From Haliotis asinina (taxonomy: Eukaryota > Mollusca > Gastropoda > Lepetellida > Haliotidae): 64,000 bases of DNA. How positions within the stretch are numbered: the stretch's first letter is position 1; each line of letters opens with the position of its first letter. The stretch spans positions 41,536,247 through 41,600,246 of the forward strand of contig NC_090292.1 in NCBI RefSeq assembly GCF_037392515.1, written 5' to 3'. Positions 42,537 to 54,400 of this stretch are shown here, piece after piece. The notes below the pieces were generated by a model. It was not told where the DNA came from. It made no database searches and saw only the letters and a program-made list of their open reading frames with translations. Made by a program: the position numbers and the translations under genes.

Positions 42537-42767
42537 TCAATATCCACATAAAAGAACGATATTCCATTCATCTGAAGCTGGTAAATAATCCTGCTCTATC
42601 TTGTGTTTCTTACAACAGTCTAATTTGCGAACACATCGTTTCGCGTCTGTCACATTGGTGAAAACCTGACAAACCTCTCGTTGGTCACCCAAGATAGCAC
42701 ACCTGGCAACTAATTGTATGATGTCCGCCATTCTAAGTAATTTAGTTAACCAATAATGAGCAATCAA
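42537..42767 (-). CDS. possible small hypothetical protein
   Basis: A frame from MADIIQLVARCAILGDQREV to NIVLLCGY in good start context (aga ATG gcg), 64 codons from that Met, with six Cys. No homology recognised; could be chance. Confidence 0.18.
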   Translation of the reverse strand: MIAHYWLTKLLRMADIIQLVARCAILGDQREVCQVFTNVTDAKRCVRKLDCCKKHKIEQDYLPASDEWNIVLLCGY

Positions 42768-42779
42768 TCAATCAACGCA

Positions 42780-43925
42780 ATGGTGGTTAATTCTTGGAAG
42801 GGAGGATGTTGTTTTCACACTCACACTTTAAGACGGGATGTAGTTAGTATAGATCAGTACATCTACACACACTGCCTTTTGACAAATCCGCTGTAGTAGA
42901 TACAAGTAATTAATCAATCAGTGTGTTAGCGGTTAATCCTTTGATCGATGTTTGTTTGGATAACTCAGCTGATAAACCCTCTTGCATCACTTACATGCAC
43001 ATATTACATAACATACAATACATTTGCCACTACAGACCTTAATTTATAATGTTGAGTATAATTTACTCCAGACAGGAGAAATGCCAAATGGGAACCTTTC
43101 TTGAGTAACCTGAGTGGTGATACAACTAATTATGCCTGTTATAAACTCATTAACTGACCATCAAGAGAATGATGACAAATAACACGTGTAGGTTTACACC
43201 ATCAAACAGCAAGGAAGATGTAATCTCTGTGTCGCATGCAGCCTGAAAACACTTATGGGCCGAACTTCGTTACATAAGAAAAACATACAGGCATTTGCTG
43301 TGTAGTTGGGTAAATAGGTGTAATCATTTTTTTACGTATGAAAATTTTCAGATTTCTCTACCAATACCAAAGTCATTGTTTTAAGCTTACAAATTCAAAT
43401 AAATCAACTGCGTGTTTTTATGATCATAGATAATAAATCTGGGTAGCTACCATAGCTACCAAAATTTACGTATGATATTTGCTATCACAGCTGGGCTAAC
43501 ACTCAAAACAAATGGCTTGCTGCGTGTAAGTAGACATCATATTTTCACATGACATGACTAAATATCGAGGTAAAAAAACAGAAATAGGATCAAATTGGAT
43601 CAGTCACTATACCATCCAGCGATCCGAAAAAGACTACTCTGCTGGGATATTTTGTTACTTTGTTATTTTGAAATAATGTCATATGATGGGCATCCTGACT
43701 GCTTAGGTGAAGACATTCTGCTAATATGGACAGGAGCCCAGTCCCTTTGTCCGTCACGGTCGAGGGAGCGGGCGCTGACCAATTTGCAGTTTGGTTTCGT
43801 AATTAGACGGTTGGCGAGAAACATTATTCGCTCCGCCCCTTTAAATTCATGTCGTGCATTTATACAACTAGCGACATTCGCGTAATTCAAACAATTACAA
43901 TATTGTGCCAGTTCTAAAAAATGTT
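42780..43925. other. no recognisable gene
   Basis: Overlapping ORFs on both strands at 43595-44022 carry no motif. Confidence 0.35.
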
Positions 43926-43929
43926 TAGC

Positions 43930-44050
43930 ATATAGTGTCTTCGCATAACCTTTCAATCCATGCGGAACCAAGTCAGCGGGCTTGACCATCCAGTTCCCAT
44001 TGCTGTCTCCTCTTACAAGCATTAGTTAAGATCAGTTCTAACTCGTGTGT
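43930..44050 (-). repeat. L-family fragment
   Basis: accaagtcagcgggcttgac, catccagttcccattgctgt, gatcagttctaactcgtg. Confidence 0.6.
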
Positions 44051-44497
44051 GCATGATACATAATCCTTTAAATGACATTTGTAACATCTCACAGTATTCG
44101 ATGTTATCATCAACACGAGACTGTCTGACTAATAAATGCAGGAATTAACTGAATATACGGATTAAGCAGTAATGACTCAATGACGACTCGTGACTAATAC
44201 CGACAGGCGTGTTAAGCTCCGAACAGAGTTGTTCGCGCGATGTGAAAATTACATTGCTACAGTAGCATGTGATGAAACAGAGCTTCCAACGGTATACTAC
44301 CTGCGTCGAGATATATTATTCATAGTAGTTCATCTCACACGAACCTCATTTGGTTGACATCAGAAACATTTGAAACGTGTGAGAAATATATTCGTCACAA
44401 GATATTGTCTGCACACGTCAGTGATCGAAGTTTCACGCAAGAGGAAGAGATACCGAATATTTACTGACATGGACTCAAATTTCGAAAATCTGTAAAT

Positions 44498-44550
<53 letters not shown>

Positions 44551-44551
44551 T
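44498..44551. repeat. (ACT)n trinucleotide repeat
   Basis: About 17 units, same motif as at 28709-28830. Confidence 0.97.
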
Positions 44552-44679
44552 GGCTTCTATTATTTTTTATCTAAAAGACTGCACAAGACTACTTGAAAAG
44601 CTCAAAAGCAATTTACATTCCTCCCGAGGTATACAAACAAACCTCAATGCTCTCACTTACTGTACATCTACACTTGAGA

Positions 44680-44850
44680 GTGAGTGAGTCTAATTTTACG
44701 CCGCTTTTACCAATATTCCAGGAATATCAAGGCGGGGGACACCACAAATGGACCTCACACATTGTACACAACACCCATTTGGAGAATCGAATCTTGGTCT
44801 TCGGCGTGCCGATCGAACGCTTTAACCACTAGCCTACCCTTACAACTACA
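44680..44850 (-). repeat. T-family SINE
   Basis: gagtgagtgagtctaatttt, ccaatattccaggaatatca, ggagaatcgaatcttggtct, aaccactagcctaccct. Confidence 0.87.
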
Positions 44851-45860
44851 CTGAAACAACGGGGGAGGTATGTCGCTTAATAATATTAAACTTTTGTATG
44901 ACAAAAAGCTCTTCATTGCGTCGTTAACGGTTTCGAACGGCTTATGCAAACGCGTCAAAACAAGTTCAAAAAAGTGTTTTTCATGTCTTGAAACAATACA
45001 CTTTCCTTGATGACAACAGTTTTTCCCGGTTTACATCTTAAGGAAATTATTTAGAAATTGGAAATGTAATACTGTAATTTCATTTGAAATCACCACATCT
45101 GCTTCCTTGTTCTCGACACGCTCTGAAAATGAAAATAATGAGACCCCAAAATAACCCGGTCCAGTCACTAACGCCATGCTGCTAGCCAAACAACTGTATC
45201 TGTGTGTTACACAGCATGCGTGAATGCCATCATGGCGGGTGAACGGTGAGTAGAGAGTGAGTGGGTGAGGCGAGAGTAATACTAGTGCAAGTAGTGGCAT
45301 CCAGCACGATGCTGAAACTTAAGTCACGACGATATATCGCCAATGTATTTTGTACTGAAGTTGCGATACGCGGATACGAATACCGATATAATGGTGGCGA
45401 TACATTAGTTACCACGATATAAGGGTGACAATACCATATACGTATCACGATACTAAATCTTTAATTCTAACACCGACTACAAAACACGTTAAAATTAAAC
45501 CAAAACGAACTTAAAAGTATTTCGTCACACTCCGCCAGCGTTCGGAACCGAGATACAATGTAATTGAGTCTGTACACTGACTTTGTGAGCATGCTATATC
45601 TGACACAGTTCTTGACGCAGGAATTCCTGAAAAACGTTTGCTTATGAAGGGAAAATAATCAAAGCATATATATTGATGATCAAACAAAGGTATGTCTTTT
45701 TTTCTTGACAGATATCGCGATTCGTCAATAATCAATGTTTAACATCGTTGTATCGTCGTCCATTAGAAGAATCGCATCATACACGACAGTGTATCACTTT
45801 ACATCGATTCATCGAGTGATCGATGGTCATTTTTATGAATCCATGATTTAAAAGTGTATT
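44851..45860. other. no recognisable gene
   Basis: Contains degenerate cgatac/tatcg-rich sequence at 45300-45460, reminiscent of a decayed repeat. Confidence 0.3.
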
Positions 45861-45865
45861 ATAAC

Positions 45866-46272
45866 GGAACATTCCAGTGCGTGCTAGTGTAGCGGAACAT
45901 TCCAGTACGCGCTAGTGTAAAGGAACATTCCAGTACGCGCTAATGTAGCGGAACATTCCAGTACGCGCTAGTGTAACGGAACATTCCAGTACGTGCTAGT
46001 GTAACGGAACATTCCAGTACGTGCTAGTGTAACGGAACATTCCAGTACGTGCTTGTGTAACGGAACATTCCAGTGCGTGCTAGTGTAACGTGCTTGTGTA
46101 ACGGAACATTCCAGTACATGCTTGTGTAACAGAACATTCCAGGGCGTGCTAGTGTAACGTGCTTGTGTAACGGAACATTCCAGTACATGCTTGTGTAACG
46201 GAACATTCCAGGACGTGCTTGTGTAACGGAACATTCCAGGACGTGCTTGTGTAACGGAACATTCCAGGACGT
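45866..46272. repeat. 28-bp minisatellite
   Basis: About fourteen units of ggaacattccagtacgtgct followed by agtgtaac, with a few extra acgtgcttgtgta half-units. Minus-strand ORFs are by-products. Confidence 0.95.
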
Positions 46273-47869
46273 ACTAGTTCGCAGTGGTCATATATGAAAA
46301 CAATGAACAGATGTTCATATTCTTAAATCATGTACATATATATTTACCTTTAAACAGGAGTCAGCTATTGATAGAAAAAACGTTATTAAGTGTCATGTTT
46401 TTCAATACTGTGAATCAAAGTTGCTTTGTTGCATTTGACAAAGACATGTAAATAATGTTCTTGCAATGACCATTCAGAAAACCCCAACATTTTCGGAACA
46501 ACGTCAGTGAAATTACATCGGAAGCGTAAAAAGTAATATTTTAAGGTAGAACTTAATGAAGTCTTTCTTTGATCGATGCTCATGATGTCGATCATTCGAC
46601 TGGATTATTTGAAGACCGCCATCATATTAAGGGCACAATTCCACACATTTCAGACAATATTGTGGCCTATATTATATATATTGGGGCATATGCACTCACT
46701 TTATCATTCTGCCCATGCGATTAAAGAGTTATTATCCCCTGAAACCGATAATTGAAATTTTGAAATATTGCAATTCAAACACGTCATATTTTTAGAATAG
46801 ATGATCTGGTAGATTCAATCAGAGCTGATACTATTATTCAGAGAAACACATCATTTACTTTTAAAGATTTATGGTGTGAATAGTGCCGTTCAAAGTGTAG
46901 ACACCTTATACATAGATAGCTGTTAGGCATACACTATACAGGGGAGGTAAGTCTAATTGGCAATTATGACGAACATCTATCAGAGGTGTGTATTTTGACA
47001 GCTGATAAAACCAATCAGTTATGAGTGATAATGAAACTATGTCAGGTCGTCCAAGCACTTTCTTTGATATTGCCATTGTTTGATTTGTCAAAGATTTTAC
47101 AATTGTCTGTGAGCTTTCGTAAGCCATGAGATCAACTTACAAACGACATCCCGTCGATGGAGGGGCCCGAAAGAGGTTTTGTTATCCTTTGAGGGTTAGC
47201 TGGTTTAACAATGGATGGGTGACGACTGTCTGTTTGTGTTTATCGAAATATCTTATTTACCTTATACCTCGACAACAAATATGTGGATCTAACGTCATTG
47301 AAATCTTTTCTCTGTTTTTGGGCAGTTGTTAACGAGTTTACATCTGTAATTTCCCCAATATTATTGTTAAAATTTCTCACAGCTCATTTAAAAAATCCCC
47401 TGTAAATTCTACCAACTCATGTTATGTTGAATTCAGAAGGAGAATGGTATAAATATGGTTGGATGAAATATGGTGAACTAATATAACATCCACCATCGGC
47501 ATCCTTCTAGTTCAATAGATAATCCCATGTATAATCTGTTAAACCACAGACACAATAACATATAATAACATATGGTGTTTACAGCAGTGATCTTATGTAC
47601 CACAGCAGCATGTGCCAAATGTTGTCAAAATTGTGCTTGAAAATGATGGAATGGTTTGTTGAGGGTGGATGTAATTGATTTTCTACATGGACATGCAAGG
47701 GCATCACTTACTTTGTAGATAAATTTTATGGGGGTGACGGTGGTGTCATTCACGTTATACATGCTTATTCGTAAAACTTATCATCATCCCTCCTTATGAA
47801 CAGTCCCTAAATGTCGTTGTGTATTCATGGTAAGCTAATCTTGGAAAGTAAAGTCGTCAAATCTTTATG
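46273..47869. other. region left of the TBC gene
   Basis: AT-rich. A small L-family piece lies near 46560-46640 (gatcgatgctcatgatgtcg, gaccgccatcatat). No 5' exon of the TBC gene could be fixed here. Confidence 0.4.
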
Positions 47870-48125
47870 AGACCTGTGAAGGTCCCAGAGTAGAATAGGC
47901 CTTCAGCAACCCATGCTTGCCATAAAGGTGACTATGCTTGTCGTAAGAGGCGATTGGGTTGTCAGGCCCGCTGACTTGGTTTATACATGTCATTGGTTCC
48001 CAATTGGTCAGATCGATGCTCATGTTGTTGATCACTGGATTTTCTGGTCCATACTTGAGTATTTACAGACTGCTGCCATATAGCTGGAATATTGCTGAGT
48101 GCGGCATAAAATTAAACTCACTCAC
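47870..48125 (+). repeat. L-family element
   Basis: cctgtgaaggtcccagagta to gctgagtgcggcataaaatt with ctcactcactc tail. It ends about 100 bp before the first visible TBC exon. Confidence 0.9.
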
Positions 48126-48227
48126 TCAAGTCTTTATGTCTAAATATCTATACTGCTCCAAAAAAAGCTAAGTTTTGACCCTTAACTTGTTTTGAATGGT
48201 ATATTTATCCTTGGTTCTTTTAATCAG

Positions 48228-48430
48228 GCCATGCAGTTCAGATGAATCATTTGAGAGAATTGACATTGTCCCGGCACATCCCTCCCCACCTCAGATAGAC
48301 GGTCAGATCTTGGAGGATGTCCCTGTCAGCAAGCGAACGGCCCCACTTACCGAGGAGAAGTTTTTGCAGTTCCTTGATGCAGATGGGAGACTTGTTGATG
48401 AACATGGTCTCCGGAGAACTGTTTTCTTAG
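48228..48430 (+). CDS. TBC exon a
   Basis: Acceptor tttaatcag, donor gtaact. Encodes PCSSDESFERIDIVPAHPSP and APLTEEKFLQFLDADGRL, ending VFLG(G). First visible exon; starts within a codon, so an upstream exon must exist. Confidence 0.82.
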
Positions 48431-51400
48431 GTAACTACTACTAATAATAATCCATTCTTATAACAGAGAGTTCCAGCTAGGCTGCTAACATGTGCTTCAC
48501 ATGGTCTTGGAATGTTTTATTTCTGGTATAAATACATGTATGTCATCCTTGATGATCTCCTTGGATATACATTACGATAAATCCCCACTATGTCCTGGAT
48601 TCATCTATGGCTCAGTCTGATGATTTTATTACCTCCCTTGGCTGGCTTTTTGAGCATAAGTTGAGCATATTAATAACAACTCAAAAACTTTTTAAATTAT
48701 CTAACTTAGTAAACATGGCAACACAAGTGATGCAGAGGTACTCTGGAAGAGGTAGAAGGAATTCTTGCATATACTTTTAAAGTTTGGATCTGTCAAGTTG
48801 TCTGTATGATTTTCCCCAAAATATGAGTTGCATTGCGAACAAACCTTCATGACTGCAACTGCTATCTTTGTTGACACTGGCAAGGTTGATTGTAACAGCA
48901 GCTTAGCTGATTGGCTGCTGTTAGAATGCGGAGCTAGCCAAGGCAGGTAATAAAATTATCGGGTCGAGCCACAGATGCATACAGGAACATTTATTGAACA
49001 TTTATTTTTATGCATACCCTGGAGATTATTATGATTATTTATTTATTATAGGATATTTATATAGCTCACACATCCATGCAGCTAGTGCTTGCTCAAGGCA
49101 CCCTACATGCATAAACTGTTATCAAGGATATATGCAAGTGTCATTCCTGCAAGCCGAATGGCTTCTCGTACCCCTCTTGTGTCCATGTTCACGAGTGGGT
49201 ATTGTGTAAGCACAAATGGGCATGGAGAGGAAAATAGTCTAGTACTGTTATCAAGGAAAGATAACTCTGAATTTCCGAACATGGCTCTTAGAATACCCTA
49301 CATCCCGTGGGCAAAACAGCAATATGGTCATTCCCTTTGCAAATATGTTTAAGTGTTGAAAGCTGTTCACCCTTTAGCTCAGAGTTTATGTTTAAATTGC
49401 ACTTTGTATAGTTTAGCGAAGTTTTTCATTGTTTGTTCATTGTTCAGTGGTTCTGCCATTTTCATGTTTTGAAATGCATTTTACTACTTGCAATTTGGTT
49501 AGTTTGCCATGATTGTTGGCAGTAATGGTGTATGAGAAGGGTACGAGTCTTCTTGTAGGTCACGGAAAGAGATGAATAGTTAGGGACTGTTCATTTTTTA
49601 TTGCCAGTGGGTACGGTGAGGATTTTCCGGGGGGAGTCATTCATTTTGTCCACAGAAAATAATGTGGGTCAGCTGTTTTGTACAGATACTTTAGAGGGGG
49701 TCAGCTATTTTGCTTTTAATTTATTATTTTAATAAGTGATAAATAGTGATAAATTATGAACGATCCCGTACAAATGATCAGAATGACTGACAAGGGAGGT
49801 AACCTTGGAATGTTTCAGGAGGTGTGGAGCCCAGCATTAGGAAACAGGTGTGGCAGTTTGTGTTTGGCCTGTATCCCTGCACCTCCACCAGCAGGTCAGT
49901 GAATATTGATGGAATTACTGTTTCAATATTTAAGGAGTGAGTGAGTATTGTTTTTCGCCGCTTTCAGCATTGTTCCAACAATATCACGGCAGAGGACACC
50001 AGAAATGGACTTCACACATTGTTCCCATGTGGGGAATTGAACCTGGTCTTCTGTGTGACAAGCAAACACTTTGACCATTGGGCTATCCCTTGATTTAAAT
50101 AACTGAAATCTACTTCTTGCACCAGACAAAAACGGATTGCACCAGCTGTATAATATATGTGGTTATACCTTATGCTTGAAATTTGTATTGATGATTTGGA
50201 ACATTATGACAGAATTATCCTGAGTCTAGTAAGATCATGTTATCTTAATTCGTGAATGTTTGCAACATGAACAGCTAGCTGCAGTGGCTGAGTGGGTTAG
50301 ATGGCTGACTTTGTGTGTTGGGTTTGAATCTCACATGGGACTCTATTTAACGAAAATACTAGAATCAGTGGTTTGCTGAGAAAACATACATGTGTCATGA
50401 CCATCTTCAGTTACTGTCTGTGTTGTCATCATAGTCTCTCCTCATTGTCCAGCTGAAGTCTTTGTTCTTTGAATAGCATTGTGTGAAGGGTATGAATCTC
50501 ACAAAACTTTCAGCCAGACCACAGGACTGGTTTGATGTAAAACTTGCCAGCCTTGACCAAAACTTCCCTGCCCACAAAATATCTTTTTATACTTGAGTAA
50601 ATCTTAACACATTGAGTGCCTATCATCAGTATACTCACAGTATCAGTTTTGGTCAACTTTGCCTCTACAAGTTATCTTGCTCCTTGTTGACACAAGGAGA
50701 CGATTGCTTTTTGTGTCTCTTTCGCCAACTTGTGAAACTTCTTTTAAGAAACCAATGGTGTAGCTCTGAGATAACTTGTGGCAAATTTGATCAGAACTGA
50801 TACATGAGTATACTCATAGTGATAGTCAACAAACAACAAACACCATTTTTTTATATTTACTTAAACATTGTCTAAACATATCAGAAGAAATAGTTGAAAA
50901 AGATCAAATAGGTTTTTTTGTAGTGTACATATAAAGAAAATAATCCTGGCTAATCAGTTGGAGCATGTGGAATGGTGTTACCTGAGGATGTTGGGGTGTT
51001 ATACCCTTCACCCTAGGCAATCTGTCTTTCTTCCACTCTTTATTGGGGGATGATGTATCTAGTATAAATACTCAAGGATAAGCCCAATATGATGTTAATG
51101 TCCATTTTATTGTAGAAGGATTTTTCACACGAAGGTCCTCAGATATTTATCTAGTTTTCCTTGCCTACACACAACACAGATACACAAACTTTATAGAAGG
51201 ACCTCTTGGTTACTGAGATAACATCTGATTCTCCAAGTTCATTTGAGCCAGTCTCTCATCCTACAGAGAGAATGTCTCTTGTCAACAGTTGAAACCCATG
51301 ACAATTTTGGCTCCTTCCCCTGAAATAACACCCTACGTCATACAAAATGACTCATATACCATCTGAATAACAAGTTATTTCCATTAGTCCCTTTTCGGTA

Positions 51401-54400
51401 CTCCATTAGATACCAACAAGTTCCATTTATGAAATGACTTTGTGGATGGACCCAGTATAGGTATATCTAAGGAACATTTCCAAATGGTAGATGTCAGAGG
51501 GTGCTTATGTCTTAATTGCACCATTTCCAATGTCATGCGGTTCCCTTCTATAGACAACTGACCATCTTTGTCGCAAATGTCCATGTACCTCATTGTGTAA
51601 AGTCACTTGATAATCATGTAGAGTCACAAGAGTTAATCAAGCCTAACAACTCTCAGAAATTGTTGTTCCACAACGGAAGTGAACCAATTTGAAGTCAGTT
51701 ACTTGGTACTTTCTAAGTACGTTGACCCTTCCCAACTTGATTTCAAATTTTCCTTAAATATTTATCAAATGTATTCTAAGTTTCCAATATTGAACATCCC
51801 AGTTAAATATCCCAGTTATACTACTAGTAACACGACTGTTGGTCAAGTTAATTTGAGGATATAGTAGTCCATGCTGAAAATAACCTGTCCATGGCAGTCA
51901 GACAGGCAGGTATTTTAAATGCTTATTACGTTAACATGTAATTCAAGTTCAGATTTTTGTACATTGTGTACTGACAAAAGTAAATTTGTATGGCTCCCTT
52001 GGCCCTGCAGGCATTGTATGCTCATTCAAAACAAATATGGGAACACTTGAAAGTACAAGTGTTCTGTTAATCACTGTGGGTGAAATTCTGGAAAAGAATA
52101 AAGGTACACTTGTATTTTCATGTGTTCCCTTATTTGTTACCATGAGGATACTATCAATTATACTTTTATTCAACAAACAAGATGTTATGTTGTTAACTTG
52201 TTAAATTTGCAACTTGTTCATGAATATTTCATCTGACATTCCCAAGATGTTTACCATACAAAATGTCGCTTGTGTAAGAATCACTTGATATATCACTCCA
52301 GCCCTTCAGTATAAACTGACCAGACTGATCCTGTTGTAGAGAAAGGGAGACAATCCTGCTGGACTACATTGTGAAGTACCACGAGTTGAGACAGAGATGG
52401 AAGACGATGCTTGTACTCAGCTCCAAACCAGGATGTAAGTGGATCATATATTTCTGTAGCAACCAATTTAGACATGTGCCAGTATCCGCAATACTTGTAT
52501 GTTGGCGCTGGAGGTGTCCCATGGTCATTTTTCCTGTTTTTCATTGGATTCAGAATCTTTCCAACTATGATCTTCTAGTCTAGGGATATGATTGGTTATG
52601 GGTGCCATCGATAACTCGGTGGTTTGACCAAGATGGCAGTATCACTAGGGACTTTACTGAGAAAGGTGTTGTTGCAGAGGGTGTTATTGCGGAAGCTCTT
52701 ATAGCGGGGCGGGTAGGTTGGGGGGCATTGGTGCTAAGTGTGTTATTGCAAAGCGCATTTTCTATCACTGAGGTTGTTTTTGCAAACGATATTAACGCAG
52801 AGTGTGTTATTTTGAAGGGCATGATAAAGGATATTAACGCAGAGGGTTTTGTTGTGAAGGGCATTATCACAATAAGAATTTTTAGCAAAGGAGATTAACT
52901 CAGAGGGTGATAAAGTTATTCACTATATCCATCAGTTAATATATATCCAGATTTTACTTCCAATTTAGTGAGATTTAACCCATGCTTGTCATAACAGGAT
53001 AGCAAGGTGACTAATGGAATTGGGTAAACACATGTCATTGTGTCCTAGTTGCGTTGATGCTCATGCTGTTGATAGCTAGTCCAGCCGTTGTTATTTATGG
53101 ATTGCCTCCATGAAGCTGGAATATTGCTGACTGCTGTGTAAAGCTGGCTCGCTCACTCACGCACCCACCCACTCACTCACTCACTCACTGTTTCAGCAAC
53201 TCCTCTGGAACAGGGATTGATTGCCAAGTACCAGATTCAGGAGGGTAGCACTCCCCCTGTAAGCCCCGAGATCTGTGCCGCCCGCCCCGACTTCGACACC
53301 TCTCCCGAGGGAATGCACATGGCAGCAGCGGGGGTGGTGTCTGGTCCCGTTGATGCTGCGCTCTTGTCAGAGACGCATCTCACGGACACGTACTCCATGG
53401 AAGAAATTCAACAGAAACTTGAGTTCATGAAACTGCAAGCTCAGGTAAGGAGGGTCAGTCTCAGATCTGGGACGGAAGGGTAACCAAGTGGTTTAAGCAT
53501 TCATTTGTCATTCTGACAACCTGGGTTCAATTCCCACATTGGTTCAGTGTGTGAAGGCCATTTCATGTGTCCCCAGCCATGATATGACTGGATTATTCCT
53601 AAAAGTCACTCACAATCTCAGATCTTAAACATGACTCACACTGGTCAGCTGCCAGTTTTCATACATTGTACAACATGTTCATTGGTTGCACATTACAAAT
53701 ATGACTGATCGATTTGCCACCTCTCACATGATTTGATCTGCCAGTATCAGCGTTGGTCTCATAATATTTCGTGGTATTTTGTTGCTGAGGTAACAAAATG
53801 CCTGCAGCAGACTTATCAGTAACCAAATGAAAAAGATAGCAAAGCCAAAGTGAAGAAAAAGAAAAGTTGCACGAAAGATTAGATTTTCTGTTGTGATATT
53901 CACAGACCATACAACCATCTAATTTCTCTTTCGGATTAATCCCTGCTCGTGAATATTGCACATAATGAGCCAAGATATGCTCTGTATCTTTCTGTGAAAA
54001 ATCAAGGCATGGTTACCTTGAAGCAGACGAAGCCTTGTATGTGAACATTTAACATGTGACGTAATTTGATTGGCCTAGCCACATCCATGTTGTCGGATAT
54101 CTAGAACAGGCTCTACTGGACCTTGTGACATTCCGAGTGGCCGATTTCTATCGTTTGTTGAATTTGATTGATCACTCAGTCGATATGACAAGGCATCCTA
54201 TGTGAGTCTGCCACTTGCTTGAAATTGTTGTCTCATACTAAAACTGGGTTCTGAGACAGTCAGAATCCTGGTTGCAGAAGTCCCCGGGTTGTGTCTGATG
54301 TGTTTCGATATGTCTTGATATGTTGGTACGTGGGTAGGCATATTATGGCTCTAGTATATTGATATGTATTGACACATCGGGTACACACTGTATGTTGTAC

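Noticed and set aside
45968-46234. Repeat protein of MFRYTSTYWNVPLHKH type
   Set aside because: Translation of a 28-bp minisatellite; interruptions change frame, and there is no sign of selection on the protein.
47126-47180. Possible first TBC exon (MRSTYKRHPVDGGARKR)
   Set aside because: The phase could fit exon 48228, but the donor (gttttg) is poor and the peptide matches nothing known to me.
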